Origin: Ruminococcus sp.
GTDB lineage: Bacteria > Bacillota > Clostridia > Oscillospirales > Ruminococcaceae
DNA length: 55,765 nt
NCBI RefSeq assembly: GCF_024692365.1
Contig: NZ_JAILMR010000111.1
Span: forward strand, 1-55,765
Reading direction: 5' to 3'
Of this stretch, positions 42,437 through 49,956 are shown in pieces (the stretch's first letter is position 1; the number at the start of each line of letters is the position of its first letter). The notes under the pieces are model-generated. The model was given only the letters and a program-made list of their open reading frames with translations. It made no database searches and was not told the origin of the DNA. Both the position numbers and the translations under genes were made by a program.

Positions 42437-43693
42437 TCAGTACTTAAGCTTTGCTATCCTTTCCTGAATAAGCTTTGCTTCTCTATCCACATTCGCATTT
42501 TTGTAATGGATATTGTAAACAGCAGACATATAAATATCTATCATCTCGCTGTTTTCCATAGCAGGACACATGGGCTGTATCAGCGGGTCGCTCAACATCT
42601 GTCGGTTAGCTTCGTACTCAACGCCTTTCAGCAGTCCTCTCGCCTCAAGCGCCTCAGAAGCTGCACGGCTTACAGGAGTACCCTTTGACATCTCCAGACA
42701 AGTCGCCATATCAGAACTGTTTATCAGATAATTGACCAGTTTTCCCGCTTCCTTGGGATTTGCAGTATCCTGTCTTATGGCGTACAGACCGGTAGGCTTT
42801 TCGTACCAGCCGTAGCTGAGATAGCTGTCCGTCGTCAGGAACGGACCTATCGCCAGTTCCATCTTCATATTGTTTATAGCGTCTTCAAAGTATCCGGGGT
42901 CGGAAGCCCATGAAACCGTGCCCGCGTTCTTCATCATCGCGAAATCACGCCTATCATATTCCGTTCCCAGCTTTGATACCTTTTCGTCAACTATCCTTGT
43001 GCTGAATCTCAGCATTACAGCAAGGTCTTCCGCTGTAAAAGCAGGTCTGCCGTTCTCATCAAAGGACTTGTGACCCGTAGTCTGTTCCATATAGGCGCAG
43101 GCTGTCATCCAGTAAAACTTCTCTGTCAGGGATATCGGATAGATATTATCCTTACGCATCACTGCCGCCGCACTGAACAGATCTTCCCAGTTCTGCGGTA
43201 TCTCCAGCCCGTAGCTTTCATAAAGAGTCTTGTTGTATATGAATGTCACCGCATTGAAGCCGTAAGGTACAGCTTCAAGCTTACCGTTCACCATACCGCA
43301 GCTGAGGGCGCCCTCGGGGTAAGTCGAAAGATCTATGTTGTCAAGGTCGGTAAGCGTATAGAACTCGTTGCCGTCATTCGTGTATTCATACAGCCAGTCA
43401 TAGTTCAGCTGCATTACATCAGCCTGAGTTCCCGAATACATCTGAACGTCCATCTGCGATTTATATCCCGAGAATTCCGAGTACTTCGGGCGTACATTTA
43501 TGCCGCTCTGCTCGGTAAACATATGCAGACCGTTCAGCGTTCTTTCATTCCTGTCATCGGTGCCCCACCAGGAAAAGCTTATCTCAATTGATTCGTCTTC
43601 CTCTTTCAGCGTTCTTTCGTGACAGCCGCAAAGCACCAGCATAACAGCCGCAGTCAGTACCGCTGCCGATCTTTTAATTATATGCTCCATCAT
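42437..43693 (-). CDS. Extracellular solute-binding lipoprotein (family 1)
   Basis: 418-residue lipoprotein of the sugar-type substrate-binding family: signal MMEHIIKRSAAVLTAAVMLV, lipobox LCGC with Cys24, then EISFSWWGTDDRNERTLNGL and QMYSGTQADVMQLNYDWLYE, PYGFNAVTFIYNKTLYESYG, IPQNWEDLFSAAAVMRK. These are typical of carbohydrate-binding ABC components. No permease or ATPase gene lies near it; instead it overlaps the upstream GGDEF-like sensor gene by ATGA. It may therefore present ligand to that sensor or serve a distant transporter. Strong terminator below. Confidence 0.92.
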   Translation of the reverse strand: MMEHIIKRSAAVLTAAVMLVLCGCHERTLKEEDESIEISFSWWGTDDRNERTLNGLHMFTEQSGINVRPKYSEFSGYKSQMDVQMYSGTQADVMQLNYDWLYEYTNDGNEFYTLTDLDNIDLSTYPEGALSCGMVNGKLEAVPYGFNAVTFIYNKTLYESYGLEIPQNWEDLFSAAAVMRKDNIYPISLTEKFYWMTACAYMEQTTGHKSFDENGRPAFTAEDLAVMLRFSTRIVDEKVSKLGTEYDRRDFAMMKNAGTVSWASDPGYFEDAINNMKMELAIGPFLTTDSYLSYGWYEKPTGLYAIRQDTANPKEAGKLVNYLINSSDMATCLEMSKGTPVSRAASEALEARGLLKGVEYEANRQMLSDPLIQPMCPAMENSEMIDIYMSAVYNIHYKNANVDREAKLIQERIAKLKY

Positions 43694-45159
43694 TTGTGTG
43701 TGCTCTTTTCCTTTTTATAAATAGCATAGCTTTTCTCGTCATCGTCTATTGCTTCCTGAAGCGCCTTTTCAGCCATGGTATAAAGCTCGTCATAATCCGT
43801 ACTGTTATGAGGATATACCGATGCACCGACACAGATATGTATATCGTCCTCATGTGCCAGATAAACCGAATTAAGCGCCTCGCTCAGGTCGATAAGTCCC
43901 TGTTTCAGAGCATCATTCGCCTTGAAAAGGTCGTACTGCGTAAAGTCAGCCATTACCAGGAACTCGCCCTCACCTGTACGTCCGAGGATATTCTTTGATT
44001 CGGGAGAATCTGTTTTCAAAAACTCCGCCAGACCGCGGTAAGTTTTGATTATCGCACCGTTATATCCCGAGGGACCATAAGCTGCACGAACCTTGTCGAG
44101 GTTCGTTATCCTTGCTATCGCAAGCATCATCGTCGCTCCCGATACACAGGTCTCCAGCTTATCCGCGATAATGTTCTCGGCTTCCTCGGCATTGATGATA
44201 CCCGTCAGCATATCCACATCGGGTGTCATCGTAGAAACATTACCGTAAGCAGGATCGTCCTTGACATTTATCAGCATCAGCGTCAGCGCAAGTATCAGCA
44301 CCAGCATCAGCGCAACTGCCGTTTCAAGTTCCAGTTTTTTATAAAACTCGTATGCACCCGACATATCTTTTATCAGCACGATAGTCCAGCCGTTTTTCAG
44401 CGTTTTTTCCGCCTGTATCGTTGTATCTCCTATAACGACACAACTGTCGCTGCTGGTCTGGTCTATCTGGAATTCCTTTTTGGTGTTGTTTATGTCCAGA
44501 ATATTCTTTTCGCCGTCCATAAGCAGCAGCTGTGAATCCTTTATATGCTCCATACTTGTGATAAGGTATCTAAGTTCCTCTGTATAGAAACTTCCCAGAA
44601 ACAACACATTGTCATTCGCCTGACTTATATAGTATACCTTGCCCTGATCGTCATTGATCCCCGCTACCCAAACTCTGCGGTTCTCACCAAGAAGATTTTT
44701 CAGAAAAGGATACACATGGTTCTCGTTATCGCACATCAGCTCTTTCGTACCGTCAGATAATCTGCCGGCAGCTGCATCGTTGCGGTATATCAGGGTAAAA
44801 TCGCAATAATTATCGATAATACTGAGAGCTGTCACATTCTTTTTGAGTTCAGCCAATCTCTGGGAATTATCGTATTCAGTATTAGTGGAGAAATTTGCCG
44901 CATCAAAGCTCATGAGCCCTTCATCCGCAAGCATTATAACACTTGCGTCTTCAAGCTTTTTAAGGTGCATATCCAGCACAGCTGCGGACTGTTCAGCAGA
45001 ATTCCTGAGCAGCTCAGCTTCGTATTCAAGCTGTTTATCATAATGCACATAGCTTGTATAGCTAATGCATACTGCACACACTGCCGCCATGACGATTATG
45101 ATGACCATCATCATCGTGCGGGTAGAATGCTTCAGCTTCTTCTTACCATCTTTTTCCAA
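43690..45159 (-). CDS. Membrane sensor with degenerate GGDEF domain
   Basis: About 489 residues from a TTG at 45159, 8 nt after AGAGG (the TTG at 45180 lies upstream of that site). Residue numbers below count from the longer frame. One N-terminal membrane segment (23-44), an extracytoplasmic Cache-like domain of about 240 residues (FTLIYRNDAAAGRLSDGTKE, KVYYISQANDNVLFLGSFYT), a second membrane segment (285-305) and a GGDEF-fold domain from DVDMLTGIIN. The signature is GEGEF (403-407) instead of GG(D/E)EF: the second Gly is Glu and the metal-binding Asp is Gly, so cyclic-di-GMP synthesis is unlikely. It is coupled to the solute-binding lipoprotein. Likely a ligand receptor with a regulatory GGDEF-like output. 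Confidence 0.85.
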   Translation of the reverse strand: MEKDGKKKLKHSTRTMMMVIIIVMAAVCAVCISYTSYVHYDKQLEYEAELLRNSAEQSAAVLDMHLKKLEDASVIMLADEGLMSFDAANFSTNTEYDNSQRLAELKKNVTALSIIDNYCDFTLIYRNDAAAGRLSDGTKELMCDNENHVYPFLKNLLGENRRVWVAGINDDQGKVYYISQANDNVLFLGSFYTEELRYLITSMEHIKDSQLLLMDGEKNILDINNTKKEFQIDQTSSDSCVVIGDTTIQAEKTLKNGWTIVLIKDMSGAYEFYKKLELETAVALMLVLILALTLMLINVKDDPAYGNVSTMTPDVDMLTGIINAEEAENIIADKLETCVSGATMMLAIARITNLDKVRAAYGPSGYNGAIIKTYRGLAEFLKTDSPESKNILGRTGEGEFLVMADFTQYDLFKANDALKQGLIDLSEALNSVYLAHEDDIHICVGASVYPHNSTDYDELYTMAEKALQEAIDDDEKSYAIYKKEKSTHK

Positions 45160-45262
45160 TATACGTACCTCTATCTTCAATAATAGTCATTACACCGACC
45201 GCTCCTGTAAAAGAGCCATTACATTTATTACATGACCTATCAATTTTTTTGTATACAGATAT

Positions 45263-45291
45263 ATTATAGCAATACTGCCGCACAAATTCAA
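45263..45291 (-). promoter_or_regulatory. Promoter of the GGDEF/solute-binding operon
   Basis: Minus strand TTGAAT (45291-45286), 17-nt spacer, TATAAT (45268-45263), about 100 nt before the start. Confidence 0.75.
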
Positions 45292-45359
45292 TTATTAATT
45301 TGTAAATTATTGCATAAATACACAGTTTTCTATGAAAATTAGTATATATCGACAAAAAA

Positions 45360-45385
45360 ATGCCCGAACATTTCTGCTCGGACAT
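45360..45385 (-). terminator. Intrinsic terminator of the rubrerythrin gene
   Basis: ATGCCCGAAC (45360-45369) pairs with GCTCGGACAT (45376-45385) over 10 bp with one mismatch or wobble; on the minus strand a run of seven T follows. Confidence 0.9.
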
Positions 45386-45438
45386 TTTATAAAAAACAAA
45401 ATCAAAATTATCAGGCTGTTATTTCCTGTAAAGACATC

Positions 45439-45987
45439 TTACTTGAAGTATCTATCATACAGACCCTTGAAGCCGCAGCCGTGTCTTGCTTCGTCCTTAG
45501 CCATTTCATGAACTGTGTCGTGGACAGCATCATAGCCAAGTTCCTTAGCCTTCTTAGCCAGCTTCATCTTGCCCTCGCAGGCACCGTTTTCAGCCATATA
45601 TCTCATTTCCAGGTTCTTCTTGGTGGAAGGAGTAACGACCTCGCCCAGCAGTTCTGCAAACTTAGCAGCGTGCTCAGCCTCTTCCCATGCAGCCTTCTCA
45701 TAGTAAAGACCAACCTCGGGATAGCCCTCTCTGTAAGCAACTCTTGCCATTGCAAGATACATACCTACCTCAGAACATTCGCCGTTGAAATTCTCTTTAA
45801 GACCTGCAACGATCTCGGGATCAAGACCCTGAGCCACACCAACTCTGTGCTCATCAGCCCATACGAGCTCTGCAGCTTCCTTCAACTCATCAAACTTGGA
45901 AGCGGGTGCATTACACTGAGGACATTTCTCGGGAGCAGCCTCGCCTTCATAGATATAACCGCAAATAGTACAAACAAACTTTTTCAT
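45439..45987 (-). CDS. Reverse-type rubrerythrin (NADH peroxidase component)
   Basis: Cytoplasmic oxidative-stress protein, 182 residues. The rubredoxin domain comes first (CTICGY and CPQC, Cys6/9/22/25), then a ferritin-like di-iron domain ([51 protein letters not shown]). This order is that of the reverse rubrerythrins of Clostridia, which reduce hydrogen peroxide with electrons from NADH via a flavoprotein. It is expressed from a near-consensus promoter and ended by a strong terminator, so monocistronic and probably highly expressed. The divergent neighbour is ilvA. A PerR box could be present but I cannot place one with confidence. Confidence 0.95.
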   Translation of the reverse strand: MKKFVCTICGYIYEGEAAPEKCPQCNAPASKFDELKEAAELVWADEHRVGVAQGLDPEIVAGLKENFNGECSEVGMYLAMARVAYREGYPEVGLYYEKAAWEEAEHAAKFAELLGEVVTPSTKKNLEMRYMAENGACEGKMKLAKKAKELGYDAVHDTVHEMAKDEARHGCGFKGLYDRYFK

Positions 45988-46051
45988 TGGGGTATCCTCC
46001 TTTTCGTTATAGTCGTTTCAATTGTTAACGTCAGACAATAGTCTTTATTAA

Positions 46052-46080
46052 ATTATCTCACATTAAGTGCAATTTGTCAA
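46052..46080 (-). promoter_or_regulatory. Promoter of the rubrerythrin gene
   Basis: Minus strand TTGACA (46080-46075), 17-nt spacer, GATAAT (46057-46052). Confidence 0.8.
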
Positions 46081-46235
46081 GACTAACTCGAATATATTTC
46101 CTTAAAATTCCAGAGTTTATTTTATACTATTTTTGTATACTTCGCTGATATATGATATCTCCCCGCAACAAGGGCGCTATCCCGAACATACCCGAAGTAC
46201 TCGCAGTATATCCCCTTTTTCGTGTTCACAGAATA

Positions 46236-46264
46236 TTGACAATCCAATATCTTAGTGATATAAT
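46236..46264 (+). promoter_or_regulatory. Promoter of the ilvA operon
   Basis: TTGACA (46236-46241), 17-nt spacer, TATAAT (46259-46264), 55 nt before the ATG: a full consensus promoter. The short leader leaves no room for a T-box. Confidence 0.88.
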
Positions 46265-46319
46265 ATAATTTAAAGGTTTTTACGGAAACTAAGAATTATT
46301 TGAAAAGAGGTCAATCACC

Positions 46320-47522
46320 ATGCTTACACTCGATAAAGTGTTCGACGCATCAAATGTATTAAAGGAGGTCATCAGACCTACCGCCTGTATCGCTGCACCC
46401 CAGGTAAACCCTGACTGCAACGTTTTCCTTAAAACGGAAAATCTCCAGATCACAGGTTCTTTCAAGGTAAGAGGTGCTTATTACAGGATATCCCAGCTCT
46501 CCGATGAAGAGAAATCTCACGGTGTTATCGCTTGCTCGGCGGGCAACCACGCTCAGGGCGTTGCGCTTGCAGCTGCAAAGAACGGTATCCGCTCGATAAT
46601 CTGCCTGCCCGACGGTGCGCCTATTTCCAAGGTCGAGGCTACAAGAAGCTATGGTGCTGAGATATGCCTTGTTCCCGGTGTATACGACGATGCTTATGCA
46701 GAAGCTATCCGTCAGCGTGACGAATGCGGCTATACTTTCATACACCCCTTCGATGATGAGAATGTTATCGCAGGTCAGGGCACTATCGGACTTGAGATAC
46801 TCAATCAGGTGGCTAATGCCAACGTTATCGTTGTTCCCGTGGGCGGCGGCGGACTTATCTCGGGCGTGGCTTTCGCAGTAAAGCAGCTGAATCCCCGCGT
46901 AAAGGTATACGGTGTTCAGGCTGATGGCGCACCTTCAATGGTGAAGTCCATCGCTGAGGACAAGATACTCCGCCTTGACAGCGTTCACACCATCGCAGAC
47001 GGCATTCAGGTAAAAGAGCCCGGTGCCAATACATTTGAATACTGCAAGCAGTACGTTGACGGCATAGTTACCGTTACCGATGACGAAGTAAGCTCGGCTA
47101 TACTGCACCTCATCGAGAAGCAGAAGCTCATCGCAGAGGGTGCGGGTGCAGTTTCCGTTGCGGCTGTTATGTTCAACAAGATACCCGATATCAAGGGCAA
47201 GAACGTTGTATGCCTCGTTTCGGGCGGTAATATCGATGTTACAATACTCTCCCGTGTTATCAAGAGAGGTCTGCTGAAATCAGGCAGGTCGGATACACTT
47301 ACTATCCAGCTTGAAGACAAGCCCGGTCAGCTCAAAGACGTTTCCGCAACTATCGCCGACCTCGGCGCAAACGTTGTATCTATCCACCACGAGAGAGCAA
47401 GCGAGGACAGCGACATCACCGAGTGTCTGCTCAGACTCGTTCTCGAAACAAGGGATTACAACCATATCCGCGATATCCGTGCGGCTCTTACAGCTAAGGG
47501 CTTCAAGATAGTAAACAAGTAA
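46320..47522 (+). CDS. ilvA: Threonine ammonia-lyase with ACT domain
   Basis: PLP enzyme converting threonine to 2-oxobutanoate and ammonia through a 2-aminocrotonate enamine; 400 residues. The PLP Lys is Lys49 in ITGSFKVRGAYYR; SAGNHAQGVALAA and PVGGGGLISGVAFAVK bind phosphate and substrate carboxylate. An ACT-type domain (about 325-400, TLTIQLEDKPGQLKDVSATI) suggests allosteric control. The length is that of the short IlvA/TdcB-with-ACT group. Its TAA overlaps the ATG of the next gene by one base. RidA, the enamine deaminase that removes its reactive product, is encoded further down the same strand, which supports a functional unit. Confidence 0.94.
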   Translation: MLTLDKVFDASNVLKEVIRPTACIAAPQVNPDCNVFLKTENLQITGSFKVRGAYYRISQLSDEEKSHGVIACSAGNHAQGVALAAAKNGIRSIICLPDGAPISKVEATRSYGAEICLVPGVYDDAYAEAIRQRDECGYTFIHPFDDENVIAGQGTIGLEILNQVANANVIVVPVGGGGLISGVAFAVKQLNPRVKVYGVQADGAPSMVKSIAEDKILRLDSVHTIADGIQVKEPGANTFEYCKQYVDGIVTVTDDEVSSAILHLIEKQKLIAEGAGAVSVAAVMFNKIPDIKGKNVVCLVSGGNIDVTILSRVIKRGLLKSGRSDTLTIQLEDKPGQLKDVSATIADLGANVVSIHHERASEDSDITECLLRLVLETRDYNHIRDIRAALTAKGFKIVNK

Positions 47523-47830
47523 TGAAGCTTACCAACTGCCCAAAGCCACATCTGTACAGGGGAACAGTACTTAGGTTTATCGGCACATACCCTTTTGACA
47601 AGGAGTATGTTGACTTTATGATCTGCGAATACCATTCAGCCAAAGAGGATCGATGTCCTCTGGCACTGTACTGCGTTTCAGGCTACCATGCAGGCTGCCT
47701 TGAATACGTGTTCCCGAAAGAAGCTCAGGCAGAGGACGCAGTTGCCATAAGCACAGAATGGCTTAAAGAAAACTGGCAGAACAAAGTCTACGACGGCTGT
47801 ACTGCCGATAAGGTGACAGTTATAGAGTAA
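47522..47830 (+). CDS. Small Imm45-like protein
   Basis: 102-residue cytoplasmic protein: KPHLYRGTVLRFIGTYPFD, EYVDFMICEYHSA, ALYCVSGYHAGCLEYVFP and TEWLKENWQNKVYDGC. The layout RGxVLR / VDFM / SGYxAG / WLxxNWxxxVY recalls the Imm45-type immunity proteins of polymorphic toxin systems, from memory of that family, not a search. It overlaps the ilvA stop (TAATG) and lies 22 nt before the Nudix gene. No toxin gene is near, so either it is an orphan immunity gene or the family has a housekeeping branch. Four to five Cys are present, which may be incidental. Confidence 0.7.
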   Translation: MKLTNCPKPHLYRGTVLRFIGTYPFDKEYVDFMICEYHSAKEDRCPLALYCVSGYHAGCLEYVFPKEAQAEDAVAISTEWLKENWQNKVYDGCTADKVTVIE

Positions 47831-47852
47831 GCAGAAAGACCGGTAAATAATT

Positions 47853-48323
47853 ATGAGTACCGAAAACGAAAAAGAAAACGACTGGGGCAAATCTGCGGCG
47901 GCAGTCGTCATAAAGGATGGTAAAGTCCTACTGGCAAGGCACACATACGGCGCAGGCAAGGGTCTGCTGATAATCCCCGGCGGTTATATACGCAAAGGTG
48001 AACTTCCCGATGCGGCTTGCGAAAGAGAAGTTCTTGAAGAAACAGGAGTTACCGTAAAGGCAGAAAAACTCATAGGCGTAAGGTTCAGCGACAAGGACTG
48101 GTACAGCGTGTTCACCGCAAGCTATGTCAGCGGTGAAGCTCGTTCCGATAATGACGAGAACAGCGAAGCTGTATGGATAGACGCTTATGAAGCAACAGAA
48201 AGGGACGATGTCCCCGACCTGACCAAGATAATGATACGCAGCGCCCTGAAAGAGTCGGGATTTGTTCAGACAGACTTCGTATCACGTAACAAGGACAGGA
48301 TACAGAAGCTATATACTATATAG
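47853..48323 (+). CDS. Nudix hydrolase
   Basis: 156-residue pyrophosphohydrolase with a complete Nudix box: GGYIRKGELPDAACEREVLE followed by ETGV (GX5EX7REUXEEXGU), in a sheet starting KSAAAVVIKDGKVLLARHTYG. The substrate of such enzymes (nucleoside diphosphate derivatives, NADH, ADP-ribose) cannot be told from sequence. About 20 acidic or polar residues lie before the core. It sits inside the ilvA-ridA stretch, perhaps with a house-cleaning role alongside RidA (inference). A short hairpin (48330-48345) follows, before ridA. Confidence 0.9.
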   Translation: MSTENEKENDWGKSAAAVVIKDGKVLLARHTYGAGKGLLIIPGGYIRKGELPDAACEREVLEETGVTVKAEKLIGVRFSDKDWYSVFTASYVSGEARSDNDENSEAVWIDAYEATERDDVPDLTKIMIRSALKESGFVQTDFVSRNKDRIQKLYTI

Positions 48324-48382
48324 ATATAACACGGCTGGAGCCGTGCTCATAAATAACCATTTATAAAAAGGAGTAATCAATT

Positions 48383-48757
48383 ATGGCAGAGACAGTTTAT
48401 ACCAAAACAGCACCCGATGCGATCGGACCTTATTCTCAGGCAAAGGTAGTAGGCGGACTTGTATTCACCTCGGGACAGATAGCTATCAACCCCGCAACAG
48501 GCAATGTTGAGGCAGCTACCATCGAGGATCAGACCCATCAGGTATGCAAAAACCTCAGCGAGGTACTGAAAGCAGCCGGCACTTCCATCGACAAGGCTGT
48601 CAAGACAGTTTGCTTCCTGAAGAACATGAGCGACTTTGCAGCATTCAACGGCGTTTACGGTGAGTACTTCACTTCAAAGCCCGCTCGTTCCTGCGTAGCA
48701 GTAAAGGAACTTCCCAAGGACGTTCTCGTTGAGGTAGAGGTAATAGCAGAAGTTTAA
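48383..48757 (+). CDS. ridA: 2-iminobutanoate/2-iminopropanoate deaminase RidA
   Basis: 124-residue YjgF/YER057c/UK114 protein, a trimer that hydrolyses the imines released by threonine and serine dehydratases. TKTAPDAIGPYSQAKVVGGL starts the fold, FTSGQIAINPATG follows, and the substrate-carboxylate Arg lies in KPARSCVAVKELPKDVLVEV (Arg102). Strong AAAAGGAG before the ATG. The link with ilvA in one direction is biochemically sensible. A hairpin follows the stop. Confidence 0.95.
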   Translation: MAETVYTKTAPDAIGPYSQAKVVGGLVFTSGQIAINPATGNVEAATIEDQTHQVCKNLSEVLKAAGTSIDKAVKTVCFLKNMSDFAAFNGVYGEYFTSKPARSCVAVKELPKDVLVEVEVIAEV

Positions 48758-48763
48758 TGGCTG

Positions 48764-48790
48764 AGAGGATACCCGACAAAGGTATCCTCT
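48764..48790 (+). terminator. Hairpin after ridA
   Basis: AGAGGATACC (48764-48773) and GGTATCCTCT (48781-48790), a perfect 10-bp stem with a 7-nt loop, 6 nt after the stop. The T-run is short, so termination may be partial. Confidence 0.65.
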
Positions 48791-48830
48791 TGCTGAAAAT
48801 AACAATATAACAGGAAACGGAGGTATGAAA

Positions 48831-49823
48831 ATGAAAAAGTTAACAGCATTCGCAGCAGCAGTAGTACTTTCAGCAGGTTTTATAGCAGGGGCAGCACTGC
48901 CAAAACTCGGTGTATCGGCTGATGCTAACGTATCATCTGATAACAGCGGTGTAGAACTGCCGATAATCCCTATCGGTGACGATTCCGAAAGTTCATCGTC
49001 TATCGACGATTCTTCAAGCACGGCTGAGATCGGCGGTAACGATAGTTCGGAAAGCGGAGATGACAGCTCATCAAAGCCAGACACAGAGAACCTCGCCCAG
49101 AAGGTGAATTACACTATAACAGCTTCCATAAAACTGATCGACGGTTCGGAGATAGATACGAATATCGTATTAGACGTATCGGATGTGCAGAATGGTAAGA
49201 AATTCAGCAAGACTGTGACCAAAGAAGAGATAGAATCAATACTGAAAGCCAAAGGCAAGACCCTCGATGATTTTGAGAAATTCGTTTTCTATGTTTCCAC
49301 CGACTATCCTGATGGTCAGGGATTGACAGATAAATATGTCGTCGATGGCTTATCATTTGAATATTCCGCAAACCCTGTATACAAAGAAGGCATAGATGGC
49401 ACATACGCAGCATCAGATTCCCATGATGCCAGCGATCTGACCGTAAAAGGCGATAGGGTGCTGAACTTTGATACTTCAGAACTCTCGAAGTTCACATATG
49501 ATGTCACCACAGGAACTGAACATTCGACAAATAACGTAACATTCAATGAAATAACAGGCTTCAACCTTGCTGTTGATCTCGATACACACAATGCAGTCGC
49601 TCACGAAAGCAACGTTGAACCTAAGCCTAAAACTCTGATAGGCGACCTGAACGGCGATAACAACGTAAATGTCACCGATATTATAAAGATCGCAGCACAC
49701 ATCAAGGGCAAAAGATTACTTCCCGATCCCTCTGCCGCAGATTTCAACAAAGACGGCAAGATCAATGTTACCGACATTATAAAGCTTGCCGCTCACATCA
49801 AAGGCAAGATACGTTTAAGTTAA
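48831..49823 (+). CDS. Secreted dockerin-bearing protein
   Basis: 330 residues from the ATG at 48831, 7 nt after GGAGG (the ATG at 48825 is too close to it). A signal peptide (MKKLTAFAAAVVLSAGFIAG) precedes a Ser/Asp-rich linker (about 40-85). A middle domain of about 180 residues has no catalytic motif I recognise (VNYTITASIKLIDGSEIDTN, then FVFYVSTDYPDGQGL). The C-terminus is a type I dockerin: GDLNGDNNVNVTDIIKIAAH and ADFNKDGKINVTDIIKLAAH, two calcium-binding repeats ending in IKGK. It should bind a cohesin on a cellulosome scaffold or at the cell surface. It follows ridA but is probably a separate unit. Confidence 0.9.
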   Translation: MKKLTAFAAAVVLSAGFIAGAALPKLGVSADANVSSDNSGVELPIIPIGDDSESSSSIDDSSSTAEIGGNDSSESGDDSSSKPDTENLAQKVNYTITASIKLIDGSEIDTNIVLDVSDVQNGKKFSKTVTKEEIESILKAKGKTLDDFEKFVFYVSTDYPDGQGLTDKYVVDGLSFEYSANPVYKEGIDGTYAASDSHDASDLTVKGDRVLNFDTSELSKFTYDVTTGTEHSTNNVTFNEITGFNLAVDLDTHNAVAHESNVEPKPKTLIGDLNGDNNVNVTDIIKIAAHIKGKRLLPDPSAADFNKDGKINVTDIIKLAAHIKGKIRLS

Positions 49824-49851
49824 TTTTGCTTAACAAATTTTCCGATAAATA

Positions 49852-49928
49852 TTGACATATTTCCATGTAAAGTATGTTATACTTTTAATAGTAAGAACCG
49901 TATCTCCCCCGTTTTCGGACGGGGGAGA
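49852..49928 (+). promoter_or_regulatory. Promoter and leader hairpin of the antiporter gene
   Basis: TTGACA (49852-49857) lies upstream of TATACT (49878-49883) or the overlapping GTTATA; the spacing of 18-20 is longer than usual. A 10-bp hairpin TCTCCCCCGT / ACGGGGGAGA (49903-49912, 49919-49928) follows in the leader, 16 nt before AGGGGGT. The hairpin CCCCC could also pair with the AGGGGGT ribosome site, suggesting translational control. Confidence 0.55.
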
Positions 49929-49956
49929 ATATTTGCGCTTTTTAGGGGGTAATAAT

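Noticed and set aside
45143..45385. 80-codon minus-strand frame above the degenerate GGDEF gene
   Set aside because: It spans the rubrerythrin terminator and the promoter of the GGDEF operon.
46088..46319. T-box or other riboswitch upstream of ilvA
   Set aside because: A consensus promoter lies only 55 nt before the start, so the leader is too short; no T-box sequence seen.
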